A stretch of DNA of 25,349 nucleotides from an uncultured Collinsella sp. Its GTDB lineage: Bacteria > Actinomycetota > Coriobacteriia > Coriobacteriales > Coriobacteriaceae. Below are positions 14,351 to 22,140 of this stretch, in pieces. The notes beneath the pieces are model-generated. The model was not told the DNA's origin. It was given only the letters and a program-made list of their open reading frames with translations, and did not search any database. The DNA lies in NCBI GenBank assembly GCA_900552705.1, contig USAX01000011.1, positions 1 to 25,349 of the forward strand, in the 5' to 3' direction. Position 1 is the first letter of the stretch. Every line of letters begins with the position of its first letter. A program made the position numbers and the translations under genes.

Positions 14351-15187
14351 ATGAAAATCCTTAAGCGGATCAATAACAATACGGTTATCTGCGTAAACGC
14401 CAAGGGCCGTGAACTCGTGGCAATTGGTCGCGGTATCGGGTTTCCCAACGGCCCCGATGAGGTCACGCTCGATAAGATTGAGCGAACCTTCTACGGTGTC
14501 GACTCGCGCTACCTAGCGCTGCTCGACGAGATTGATCCCCAGGTGATGGAGTTTTCCGCCCAGATCGCCGATATCGCCCGCTCCAACATTTCGCGTGAAC
14601 TCTCGGCAAACCTTCCCTTTACCATGGCCGACCATATCGCTTTTGCCATCAAGCGCTGCCGCGAGCATATGTTTGTGCAGATGCCGCTTTCCTATGACGT
14701 GCAGCAGATGTACCCCATCGAGTACAAGATCGCCCAGTTCGCGCTCGAGGGCATCAATCGCGGCTTCAACGTTAAGATGCCGCGGGGGGAGGCGAGCGGT
14801 ATCGCGCTCTGCATCGTCAACAGCGTGGTCGCCTCGTCTTCAAAGGCCAAATCCAATACGGTGCGTAAGGACGAGGTGATGCTCGAGAACTTCACCAAGA
14901 TCATCGAGTCCGAGCTGGGGGTTTGTGTGGACCGCGACGGCTTTGACTTTTGCCGCTATGCCACACACGTGCGCTACCTGCTGGAGCGCGTGCAGACAGG
15001 AGAGCCCCTCAACACGGAGAACGGTGCGCTCTATGGGCCGCTTTGCGAGCAGCATCCCGATGTGGCCGTGTGCGTCGACCGCATGGCCGCGCTTATCGAA
15101 GAACGCTTTGACGCCGCGCTCGCCGATGAAGAGAAGGTCTACCTGATGCTCCATGTCAATCGCGTCTGCGCGGGATCCAGGTCCTGA
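14351..15187 (+). CDS. BglG/LicT-family transcriptional antiterminator
   Basis: A 278-residue PTS-controlled RNA-binding regulator. Residues 1-55 form the CAT RNA-binding domain (MKILKRINNNTVICVN, then GREL and GRGIGF). PRD1 follows (about 65-170) and PRD2 (about 175-275). Regulatory histidines are recognisable at H95 (MADHIAFA), H206 (ATHVRYLL) and H268 (LMLHVNRV), at spacings matching LicT H100, H207 and H269. The second PRD1 position, H159 in LicT, is Cys154 here (GIALCIVNS), an unusual substitution. The start at 14351 follows AGGGAG. The gene lies directly upstream of a leader with antiterminator/terminator hairpins and an EIIBC gene, its expected target. When substrate is present, dephosphorylation by the PTS would let it stabilise the antiterminator. 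Confidence 0.93.
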   Translation: MKILKRINNNTVICVNAKGRELVAIGRGIGFPNGPDEVTLDKIERTFYGVDSRYLALLDEIDPQVMEFSAQIADIARSNISRELSANLPFTMADHIAFAIKRCREHMFVQMPLSYDVQQMYPIEYKIAQFALEGINRGFNVKMPRGEASGIALCIVNSVVASSSKAKSNTVRKDEVMLENFTKIIESELGVCVDRDGFDFCRYATHVRYLLERVQTGEPLNTENGALYGPLCEQHPDVAVCVDRMAALIEERFDAALADEEKVYLMLHVNRVCAGSRS

Positions 15188-15280
15188 TTGACCGCTCATC
15201 GCCGAAATTCGACCGTTTGCCGGTTTCGACTTTCGTAAAAGCAACTGTTGGATGTAGTTTCATAGTCACATAAGGTGTTA

Positions 15281-15352
15281 TTCGAGAAGAGCCTCGAAGC
15301 ATGACGTAGACAGTTCCCTGTCCGCTTTGTGCTTTGGGGCTCTTCTGTTTTT
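15281..15352 (+). promoter_or_regulatory. Antiterminator/terminator switch in the PTS leader
   Basis: A very strong terminator pairs 15285-15300 (AGAAGAGCCTCGAAGC) with 15331-15346 (GCTTTGGGGCTCTTCT) over 16 positions including two G-U pairs, followed by a T-run at 15348-15352. A short competing hairpin pairs TTCGAG (15281-15286) with CTCGAA (15293-15298) and occupies the terminator's left arm, so the two cannot form together. This is the arrangement expected for a BglG/LicT ribonucleic antiterminator, although the sequence does not match the classical GGATTGTTACTG-type consensus. Confidence 0.75.
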
Positions 15353-15454
15353 GTCTTCTTCTTGCTTTTCTCGATTTGCCTCGTGTCAGGCCTGCCGTAA
15401 TCGGTTCTTCGCGTGTGCGCAAACGGGAAGACAGAAAAGCAAGGGAGTTCAGCT

Positions 15455-16879
15455 ATGACTGACAATAAGAAAATCGCAGCGGACGTGCTCGAGGCCGTCG
15501 GTGGCAAGGAGAACGTGACGTTTGTTGCGCACTGTATGACGCGCCTGCGTTTTAACCTCAAAGATATCGATGCCCCCGATATCAAAGAAGTGAAGAAGAT
15601 TGGCGGTGTGTTGGGTGCTCAAATCTCCGGAGGGCAGTTCCAGGTAATCGTGGGCCAAAACGTGCCCAAGGTTTATGACGAGCTCTGCAAGATCGGCGGC
15701 TTTGCCAAGCAGGACGCCATCGACGAGAACCTTGATGCTCCTAAGCAGAAGCTCACACCTAAGGTTATTGGCAATAACATCCTCAACTACCTGTCAAGCT
15801 CCATGGTGCCTATGATCCCCGTCCTAATGTGTGCTGGCCTGTTCAAGACCGTAGCGGTGGTGCTGGGACCTACGATGGCGGGCGTGCTGTCCGACACAAG
15901 CGACCTTTATGTTCTGATGAACATGGTTTATGACGCAGCGTTCTATTTTATCCCCATCTACCTTGGCTATAATGCGGCTAAGAACATTGGCGTAACGCCT
16001 GTCCTCGGTGCCTTTATGGGCGGCATTCTTATCGACCCGACCATGATTCAGCTTGCGACCGATGGAGCTCAGTTCTCCGTTTATGGCATTCCCTGCGTCG
16101 CCGCAAACTACACAAAGACGGTCCTTCCCATTCTTCTGTCCGTGTGGGCGATGAGTTATATCGAGCGCTTCTTCCGCAAATATGTGCCAGATACCCTTTC
16201 AACGGTTTTCGCGCCTTTCCTTACCATGGTCGTCGCTGTTCCTGTGTCTCTCTGCGCTCTCGCCCCTGTTGGTTCATGGGCCGGTAATGCCCTCGCCGCC
16301 GGTTTTGAGTTCCTTGGTACTTCCGGTGGTATCGCCGCCATCCTCGGAGGAGGTATTCTGGCGGGTCTTTGGTGCCCAATGATTATTACCGGCATGCATG
16401 TGGCGGTTGCGATGATTGCCATCGCTAACTATATGACTGTGGGAACCGACAGCTTTGTTTTGGTTGCGACGGGCGTTAGCCTTTGGGCGACCTTCGGCTG
16501 CGAGGTGGCGACCTGGCTCAAGCTGCGCGATAAAGACGAGAAGAGCATGGCATTCGGCTATTTGGTCGCAAACATTGTCGGAGGCGTCGGCGAGCCTTTC
16601 ATCTACGGCATGATGCTGCGCTATCGCCGCGTGTTTGTCTGGAAGATTATCGGATCCTTTGTTGCCGGTGCGCTTGCAATCGCTCTCGGAGCCACGGTTT
16701 ATACTGCCGGCGCGGCATCTAACTTCTTGGAGTTCCTCGCGTTTGCGGGCGGCGGGACCCAGAATCTCATCAACTTTGGAATCGCTGCTGGTGCAGGCTT
16801 CCTTGTGAGCGCCTTGGGCACGTATTTCCTGGGCTTTACGGCGGATGAGCTCGAGAATGGCCCCGTTTCCGAGCGTTAA
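15455..16879 (+). CDS. PTS beta-glucoside-type EIIBC transporter
   Basis: A 474-residue phosphotransferase permease that imports and phosphorylates a sugar. The EIIB domain (1-90) has the phosphorylated cysteine Cys27 in AHCMTRLRF. A linker leads to the EIIC membrane domain (about 105-470) with around ten hydrophobic segments. It includes the family motif GEPFIYG at about residue 379, corresponding to G-x-x-E-P-A-I-Y-G in BglF. No EIIA domain is fused, and none is encoded next door, so phosphate must come from an EIIA elsewhere. The ATG at 15455 follows AAGGGAG; frames opening further upstream overlap the leader terminator. It is controlled by the upstream antiterminator. A strong terminator follows, so the next gene needs read-through or its own promoter. 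The sugar is unknown; beta-glucosides or an acylated glycoside are possible. Confidence 0.93.
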   Translation: MTDNKKIAADVLEAVGGKENVTFVAHCMTRLRFNLKDIDAPDIKEVKKIGGVLGAQISGGQFQVIVGQNVPKVYDELCKIGGFAKQDAIDENLDAPKQKLTPKVIGNNILNYLSSSMVPMIPVLMCAGLFKTVAVVLGPTMAGVLSDTSDLYVLMNMVYDAAFYFIPIYLGYNAAKNIGVTPVLGAFMGGILIDPTMIQLATDGAQFSVYGIPCVAANYTKTVLPILLSVWAMSYIERFFRKYVPDTLSTVFAPFLTMVVAVPVSLCALAPVGSWAGNALAAGFEFLGTSGGIAAILGGGILAGLWCPMIITGMHVAVAMIAIANYMTVGTDSFVLVATGVSLWATFGCEVATWLKLRDKDEKSMAFGYLVANIVGGVGEPFIYGMMLRYRRVFVWKIIGSFVAGALAIALGATVYTAGAASNFLEFLAFAGGGTQNLINFGIAAGAGFLVSALGTYFLGFTADELENGPVSER

Positions 16880-16913
16880 GTTTTCTACGGCCTGCGTGTG
16901 GCAGGACGCATTG

Positions 16914-16943
16914 GAAGGGCGTCCATGACGCCCTTCTCTTTTT
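16914..16943 (+). terminator. Terminator after the PTS gene
   Basis: GAAGGGCGTC (16914-16923) and GACGCCCTTC (16927-16936) form a perfect 10-bp stem followed by TCTTTTT. It lies 35 bases after the PTS stop and 54 bases before the next ATG. Confidence 0.85.
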
Positions 16944-16997
16944 GTATTTCTATTTCCGATGTTTGGGCGGCGTGTGCCGCGAAGAGTTGGAGTTGGA

Positions 16998-18209
16998 ATG
17001 AACATAGAGTTTGGAATCTCGAAGATTGACGTAACACCCCAGTCTCCTTGCCGCATGGGCGGCTACAACAGAAAAGGTGCCTGGACGGATGTTCTTGATC
17101 CTATTGAGGTCAACGCTAGCGCTGTCTGTGTTGATCTTGTCCCGTTTATTCTTATCGAGCTCGATTCAATAATGGTGTCGAAAGATTTTTCCCTTTCGGT
17201 CAAGAACGCCGTATCGTCAAAAACGGGCATCGATTCGAGCAATATCGTCGTCGCATGCATTCATACCCATTCTGCACCATGCTATTTTAAGCTTGCCTAC
17301 GAGGATACGTTACCTGAAACCGAATTGACGAGTGATTTGATTGGCTTGGCTACCGAGGCGGCGGTATCTGCATGGGCGTCCAGGTCGAAGGCGACCGTAT
17401 CGATGGAGATGTTAGGCATCGAGGGACTGTACGGGAATCGAAATGTTCAGGGCGGTCCGGCCGATAAACAGGTAAGTATTTTCTCGTTTGAGGACGCTCA
17501 AGGCGGTCGCCCAATTGGAAAAATGCTGTTCATATCCGCTCATCCTACCATCCTTAATGGGAAAAGCGCCGTCCTCTCTGCTGATTTGATTGGGCATGTC
17601 AGGCAGCGTTTGGAGAGGAAATATGGCTGTCCTGTACTTTGCGTCAACGGAACGTGCGGGGATGTGTCGACGCGTTTCTATCGGCAAGGGGAGGGAGTTG
17701 CCGAACTCGAGCGCACGGCTAACGAACTTTGCGCTCAAATTGAATCCAAGCGTGAGCGCGCGGCACTCAGAGTTGATACTCCGCGTTGGGGCTCTATCAG
17801 CATGAAGAGTGTCTACGATGCAAAAACAGATCCGGATTGGATCGAGATGACCAATCGGATAGAGGCTATGGATGCGAGCCCGATGCGAGACTTTCTCCTT
17901 AAGCGGCAACAACTTAAGCTCTCGATGGGGAAAATCGAGCTTGAGCTTCCGAGCCAGTTTGCGGTAATTGGTAACTGCATTTTTATCACGATGCCATGCG
18001 ATACGTGTAGCACATTAGGCTTGGATTTTAAGAGGGCGTTTAGCCAATACAACGTCTTTGTTATCGGCTATGCGAACACGTACTGCAACTACCTTGTGCC
18101 TCAGGAAGACTACGGCAAGTATTTTGAAACCTACAACTCGCGAACGCCGCGCGGGGTTGCCGATGCGTTCGTTGCGCGAATCATTCAGGCGGTCGGTGCC
18201 GCGCTATAG
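16998..18209 (+). CDS. Neutral/alkaline ceramidase N-terminal-family protein, cytosolic
   Basis: A 403-residue protein of the family whose best-known members are neutral ceramidases (PF04734-like), zinc amidases that cut N-acyl bonds. Landmarks in order are GISKIDVTP at the start, the zinc site IHTHSAP (residues 88-94), ISAHPTI (179-185), VNGTCGDVST with the expected nucleophile Ser224, and TYCNYLVPQEDY (361-372). The usual P-G-E-P motif that provides the zinc-binding Glu appears to be P-C-D-T (333-336), so Asp may replace Glu. There is no signal peptide, and it lacks the C-terminal Ig-like domain of secreted ceramidases, so it probably acts on a substrate inside the cell. The ATG at 16998 follows a GGAG-like sequence. 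The position downstream of a PTS and upstream of a permease suggests amide hydrolysis of an imported conjugate. Confidence 0.8.
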   Translation: MNIEFGISKIDVTPQSPCRMGGYNRKGAWTDVLDPIEVNASAVCVDLVPFILIELDSIMVSKDFSLSVKNAVSSKTGIDSSNIVVACIHTHSAPCYFKLAYEDTLPETELTSDLIGLATEAAVSAWASRSKATVSMEMLGIEGLYGNRNVQGGPADKQVSIFSFEDAQGGRPIGKMLFISAHPTILNGKSAVLSADLIGHVRQRLERKYGCPVLCVNGTCGDVSTRFYRQGEGVAELERTANELCAQIESKRERAALRVDTPRWGSISMKSVYDAKTDPDWIEMTNRIEAMDASPMRDFLLKRQQLKLSMGKIELELPSQFAVIGNCIFITMPCDTCSTLGLDFKRAFSQYNVFVIGYANTYCNYLVPQEDYGKYFETYNSRTPRGVADAFVARIIQAVGAAL

Positions 18210-18221
18210 CGGGCGCTATAG
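18204..18221. repeat. Perfect inverted repeat at the end of the ceramidase-family gene
   Basis: CTATAGCG (18204-18211) and CGCTATAG (18214-18221) form a perfect dyad overlapping the stop codon. It could be a small transcript-end hairpin or a protein-binding site. No T-tail follows. Confidence 0.35.
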
Positions 18222-18267
18222 ACCATCGTGGTAGATGAACCGGTCAGGATTATACGGAGCATGTATT

Positions 18268-19176
18268 GTGTCAATCATTGAACCTCTCATCCAACAAGTC
18301 CTTATCATGTTTTTGCTCATGGGAATGGGCTACGCTCTAAACCGCTTGGGCATATTGAGCGAGCAGGCTGCAATAGAATTCGGAAAGTTGCTCATCAACC
18401 TTGTGATTCCCGCAATCATTCTCAAATCATTTTGGATCGAGTATTCGTTTCAGAGGATGTATGAGTTGGGAATGACCTTAATGCTGTCGGCGGCGATGTT
18501 GTTGCTCGCTTGCGTTGTTGCCCGCCTGTTGTTCAGGGGCCGTCCCATCGACATTTTTGCTGCGGCATTCTCGAATGCCGGATTTGTGGGAATACCCCTT
18601 GTTGAAGCGGCGCTTGGAAAAGATGCCGTGTTTTTCATCACGTGCATGATCGCTCTTCTCAATGCTATGCAATGGACATACGGGCAGTATCTGCTGTCGG
18701 GGTCTAAAAAATGTATGAGTCCTAAAGCGATCCTGGCAAGTCCAATGGTCATGGCTTTATTGGGCGGTTTCTTGATTTTTATCCTTCGTGTCCCAACGGT
18801 CCCTCTGGCACAGTCAGTGCTTTCGTATATCTCGGGGCTCAACACTCCGCTAGCAATGATGACTCTCGGTATCTATCTTGCTCAGTCTGATTTGATGGCG
18901 CTCCTGAGGGCGAAAAGCTTGTTTGCCGTCTCATCGGTCAGGCTGCTTGTCATTCCGATTCTTTCGCTCCTGTTCCTATGTCTCTTTCCATGTGATAGGT
19001 CAATTAAGATGGCGCTGCTGATTGCGGCTGCGACCCCCACCGGCGCGAATGTAGCTATCTTTGCCCAGCAGCATAATAAGGACTATCGATATGCATGTGG
19101 AACAGTCTGTGTTACCACCCTTCTGTCTATGTTCACTATGCCAGCGATAGTGTCCTTGTCTCAGCTAGTGTTCTAG
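18268..19176 (+). CDS. Auxin efflux carrier (AEC) family permease
   Basis: A 302-residue membrane protein with about ten hydrophobic helices, the AEC/malate-permease type. The opening (LMGMGYALNRLGILSEQAA, then LINLVIPAIILKSF) and the C-terminal AAATPTGANVAIFAQQH are typical of the family, whose bacterial members move dicarboxylates, malonate or amino-acid-like anions. The start is taken as the GTG at 18268, nine bases after GGAG. An in-frame ATG at 18235 has no SD and would add 11 polar residues. It lies 58 bases after the ceramidase-family gene with no terminator, so the two probably share a transcript, and it may export or import an acid released by that enzyme. The transported compound cannot be read from the sequence. 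Confidence 0.88.
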   Translation: MSIIEPLIQQVLIMFLLMGMGYALNRLGILSEQAAIEFGKLLINLVIPAIILKSFWIEYSFQRMYELGMTLMLSAAMLLLACVVARLLFRGRPIDIFAAAFSNAGFVGIPLVEAALGKDAVFFITCMIALLNAMQWTYGQYLLSGSKKCMSPKAILASPMVMALLGGFLIFILRVPTVPLAQSVLSYISGLNTPLAMMTLGIYLAQSDLMALLRAKSLFAVSSVRLLVIPILSLLFLCLFPCDRSIKMALLIAAATPTGANVAIFAQQHNKDYRYACGTVCVTTLLSMFTMPAIVSLSQLVF

Positions 19177-19179
19177 GCG

Positions 19180-19305
19180 CTATGCCACGCACCTGCGGAT
19201 GAACGCTTCGTGGCGGTCGATTATGGCCGGGGCCCAACAATCCGGACCGCCGTTGATCGTGCTGGCAACAGATGCCATCAACTCATCAAGGGGGCTTGCT
19301 ATCAT
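19180..19305 (-). pseudogene. Short ORF or C-terminal gene remnant
   Basis: A 41-codon minus-strand frame ending at 19180 with strongly protein-like composition (LDELMASVASTINGGPDCWA, then IIDRHEAFIRRCVA). It has an ATG at 19305 but no SD. It shares a 15-base identity and wider similarity with the fragment at 14128-14279. It looks like the end of a longer, lost gene. The family is not recognised. Confidence 0.35.
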
Positions 19306-19359
19306 TGGTGCACTAGCTTGATGCTAAACTGAATTAATGATTGCGAGGTGGTTTACGTG

Positions 19360-19629
19360 ATGTACCCGTATATGACATTCGAAGATGGTACCGAGGTCAT
19401 TCATTCTGACCTGATCACAGATGGCGATATCGAAAAGGTCATCGTGCATTTTGAACGACCGACGGCAGAGGGTTTCGACTCCGCTCGTTGCGAGCTGCCT
19501 TCTTACAATTGGACCATGTGGGAGGGGCGTTTTACCGACGAGGAGAAGCGAGGTTTTGAGACTTTTCTGAGCAATAACGCCCATCTGCTGTATCGCTACG
19601 CCGCAAACGGAGGAGCTAAAGTTGCCTAG
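19360..19629 (+). CDS. Small protein of unknown function paired with a DUF4160 protein
   Basis: An 89-residue soluble acidic protein beginning MYPYMTFEDGTEVIHSDLI and including HFERPTAEGFDSARCELPSY and FLSNNAHLLYRYA. I believe I have seen similar small proteins next to DUF4160 genes in Gram-positive bacteria, but I know no function. Several start codons are possible: GTG at 19348 and 19357 and ATG at 19360. The ATG at 19360 was chosen because GAGGTGG (19345-19351) then sits eight bases upstream and because the protein then begins MYPYM. Its last eight bases overlap the next gene's TTG start, a sign of translational coupling. A toxin-antitoxin-like pairing is conceivable but not shown. Confidence 0.75.
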   Translation: MYPYMTFEDGTEVIHSDLITDGDIEKVIVHFERPTAEGFDSARCELPSYNWTMWEGRFTDEEKRGFETFLSNNAHLLYRYAANGGAKVA

Positions 19630-19900
19630 CCTTTTTCTTATTGGCGGCTATCGGGTCTTCTTTTGGTCCAATGAAGCGGGCGAGCCAATCCATGTCCATG
19701 TTTGCAAGGGGGCGCCTTCAGATAACTCGGCCAAAATCTGGCTGACTCGAAGAGGTGGCTGCATTGTCGCTAATAACAAAGCGAAGATCCCCCGGAGCAC
19801 GCTTGATGACCTCTGTGAAATCATCGCCGCTCAGCATGAATTGATTTGCTCTAAATGGAAGGCATTTTTCCTTGTGGACGAGATCTCGTTCTACTGCTAA
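19622..19900 (+). CDS. DUF4160 family protein (TTG start)
   Basis: A 92-residue protein matching the DUF4160 pattern as I recall it: MPSLFLIGGYRVFFWSNEAG at the N-terminus, EPIHVHV with His24 and His26, AKIWL and a C-terminal helix (DLCEIIAAQHELICSKWKAF). Function is unknown; in many genomes the family sits beside a DUF2442 or another small partner, and such pairs are sometimes called toxin-antitoxin. The start is a TTG at 19622, chosen because GGAGGAG (19609-19615) lies seven bases upstream and the family N-terminus begins exactly there; no ATG is available in this position. It overlaps the preceding gene by eight bases. Confidence 0.82.
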   Translation: MPSLFLIGGYRVFFWSNEAGEPIHVHVCKGAPSDNSAKIWLTRRGGCIVANNKAKIPRSTLDDLCEIIAAQHELICSKWKAFFLVDEISFYC

Positions 19901-19964
19901 ACGTCATCCCGGCTTCTCTTTTCCAATTTTAATCATGAGCTTGTCCCATCTGTGCTGATTGAAC

Positions 19965-19993
19965 TTGACAGTACAATGGAGGCGGACTATATC
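19965..19993 (+). promoter_or_regulatory. Promoter of nadE
   Basis: A perfect TTGACA (19965-19970), a 17-base spacer and TATATC (19988-19993). Transcription would begin about 34 bases before the chosen nadE ATG at 20034, which argues against the in-frame upstream start at 19959, since that lies within or before the promoter. Confidence 0.7.
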
Positions 19994-20033
19994 GCCGCCG
20001 CTCGTTGCGGCTAACGGATGTGCTGGAGCTCGC

Positions 20034-22022
20034 ATGAACGATTTTCTAAACGGTCAAGTTGAGAACGACGGTTTTTTGCGCGCGGCAGCGGCCTCGCCCA
20101 AGATTCGCGTGGCCGATGTCGAGGGCAATGCCGAGGTTGCGCTGGCGGCTGTTCGCGAGGCTACCGAGCGCGGCGTTCGCGCGCTGGCGCTGCCCGAGCT
20201 TAACCTGACCGGCTATACCGCGGCTGATCTGTTCCATAACCGCACGCTGCTGCATGCATGCGAGGCGGCGCTCGTGCGCATCCTCGATGAAACGCGTGAG
20301 TTGCCGATCGTCTTTACCGTTGGTTTGCCCGTTGCGGTGGCCGAAAACATCTACAATTGCGCCGCCGTGTGCTGTGCGGGCGAGCTTTTGGGCCTTACGG
20401 CCAAAAAGTATCTGCCCAACTATGGTGAGTTCTACGAGCGCCGCTGGTTCGCTCCGGCGCCCGTCGATCCCGTGTGGGTTGAATTTGCCGGCCAGGGTCC
20501 GGTGCCGCTGGGCTCGGGGCTTGTCTACCGTTGCTGTGATGAGGGCGCCGAGGACCTGGTGTTGGGCGTTGAGGTCTGTGAGGACCTGTGGGTGCCGGTG
20601 CCCCCTTCGACGGGGATGGCGCTTGCCGGCGCCACGGTGATCCTTAACCCGTCGGCCTCGGACGAGATTATCGGCAAGGCAGATTACCGACGCAGTCTCA
20701 TCTCCAACCAGAGCGCGCGCCTGTACTGCGCCTATGCCTATGCGGATGCGAGCGAGGGCGAGTCCACGACCGACATGGTCTTTGCGGGGGAGAACCTTAT
20801 CTACGAAAACGGCTCGAAGCTCGCCGCGACCAAACTGCTTACATGCGATATGGCCATCGCCGACGTCGATCTTGACCGTCTGGTTGCCGAGCGCCGTCGC
20901 TCGACGACGTGGACACGCGCCGACGATGCGCCGGAGGCCACGACTGTTGAGTTTTCGTTTGAGGGCGTGTTGGCCGAAGAGCCCGTCCTGCGCGATGCCT
21001 GCGATATCGACCGCGTTTTCCCGCGTGCGCCCTTTGTGCCGGCCGACCACGGCGACCTAGCAGAGCGCTGCGAGACCATTCTCGACCTGCAGACTGCTGG
21101 TCTCAAGACCCGCCTTGCCCATACGGGCACCAAGGCGGCGGTCATCGGCCTTTCGGGCGGCCTCGACTCCACGCTGGCGCTGCTCGTGACCGTGCGCGCC
21201 TTCGATGCGCTGGGGCTGCCACGCACGGGTATCACGGCGGTCTCCATGCCCGGCTTTGGCACGACGCACCGCACCAAGTCCAATGCCGAGTCGCTCGCCC
21301 GCGACCTGGGTGTCTCCTTCCGCGAGGTCTCGATTCATGCGGCCGTGGAGCAGCATTTTAAGGACATCGAGCACGATCCGGCCGTCCAAGACGTGACCTA
21401 CGAGAACAGCCAGGCGCGCGAGCGTACGCAGATTCTGATGGACCTGGCCAACCAGGCTGGCGGCTTTGTCATCGGCACCGGCGACCTGTCGGAGCTGGCG
21501 CTCGGCTGGGCTACGTACAATGGCGACCATATGAGCATGTACGCCGTCAACGCGAGCGTGCCCAAGACGCTCGTGCGTCATCTGGTTCGCTATGCGGCCG
21601 ATGTCTTTGGCGGGCGCATAGCGACCACGCTGCTTGACATCCTCGACACGCCCGTCTCGCCCGAGCTTCTGCCGCCCACGGGCGACGGCGAGATCGCGCA
21701 GAAGACCGAAGACCTGGTGGGTCCCTACGAGCTGCACGACTACTTCCTCTACTATTTGCTGCGCTTTGGCTTTGAGCCGGGCAAGATCTATCGCATGGCG
21801 CTCAAGAGCTTCGAGGGTGTCTACGACAAGGTCACCATCCATACGTGGCTGCGTACGTTCTACCGTCGCTTCTTTGCCCAGCAGTTTAAGCGCAGCTGCC
21901 TGCCCGATGGTCCCAAGGTGGGCTCGGTGACGCTCAGCCCACGCGGCGATTGGCGTATGCCGAGTGACGCCAGCTCGCGTCTGTGGCTTGCGCAGATCGA
22001 CGCGCTCAATCCAATTGACTAA
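20034..22022 (+). CDS. nadE: Glutamine-dependent NAD+ synthetase
   Basis: A 662-residue two-domain enzyme that makes NAD+ from nicotinate adenine dinucleotide, ATP and glutamine. The N-terminal nitrilase-type glutaminase has its Glu-Lys-Cys triad at Glu55 (LPELNLTGY), Lys125 (AKKYLPNYGEF) and Cys182 (EVCEDLWVP). The C-terminal synthetase domain has the ATP-pyrophosphatase loop SGGLDS at 374-379, then GTGDLSELALGW and YAVNASVPKTLV. The size fits the long glutamine-dependent type common in actinobacteria and clostridia. The ATG at 20034 follows TGGAG and is downstream of the promoter at 19965-19993; an in-frame ATG further upstream at 19959 was rejected. It is terminated by the hairpin at 22091-22121. 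Confidence 0.95.
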   Translation: MNDFLNGQVENDGFLRAAAASPKIRVADVEGNAEVALAAVREATERGVRALALPELNLTGYTAADLFHNRTLLHACEAALVRILDETRELPIVFTVGLPVAVAENIYNCAAVCCAGELLGLTAKKYLPNYGEFYERRWFAPAPVDPVWVEFAGQGPVPLGSGLVYRCCDEGAEDLVLGVEVCEDLWVPVPPSTGMALAGATVILNPSASDEIIGKADYRRSLISNQSARLYCAYAYADASEGESTTDMVFAGENLIYENGSKLAATKLLTCDMAIADVDLDRLVAERRRSTTWTRADDAPEATTVEFSFEGVLAEEPVLRDACDIDRVFPRAPFVPADHGDLAERCETILDLQTAGLKTRLAHTGTKAAVIGLSGGLDSTLALLVTVRAFDALGLPRTGITAVSMPGFGTTHRTKSNAESLARDLGVSFREVSIHAAVEQHFKDIEHDPAVQDVTYENSQARERTQILMDLANQAGGFVIGTGDLSELALGWATYNGDHMSMYAVNASVPKTLVRHLVRYAADVFGGRIATTLLDILDTPVSPELLPPTGDGEIAQKTEDLVGPYELHDYFLYYLLRFGFEPGKIYRMALKSFEGVYDKVTIHTWLRTFYRRFFAQQFKRSCLPDGPKVGSVTLSPRGDWRMPSDASSRLWLAQIDALNPID

Positions 22023-22090
22023 GGTCGGCTAAATTGAACCAATACGGGGGTTGCAAGCGTTACACTTTTGCAATCTGATGGCCCGTATCG

Positions 22091-22121
22091 CGCGGCGCTC
22101 TTGTCGGAGCGCCGCGTTTTT
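22091..22121 (+). terminator. Terminator between nadE and the aminotransferase gene
   Basis: CGCGGCGCTC (22091-22100) and GAGCGCCGCG (22107-22116) form a perfect 10-bp GC-rich stem with a six-base loop and five T (22117-22121). It ends only 20 bases before the next ATG, so it could also attenuate that gene if transcription starts in the 22023-22090 gap. Confidence 0.85.
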
Positions 22122-22140
22122 CATATCGAAAGGTGGCACC

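Noticed and set aside
15188..15280. Promoter for the PTS gene in the leader
   Set aside because: A TTGACC occurs at the start of the stretch, but no acceptable -10 lies at the right distance; the PTS gene may be read from the antiterminator promoter.
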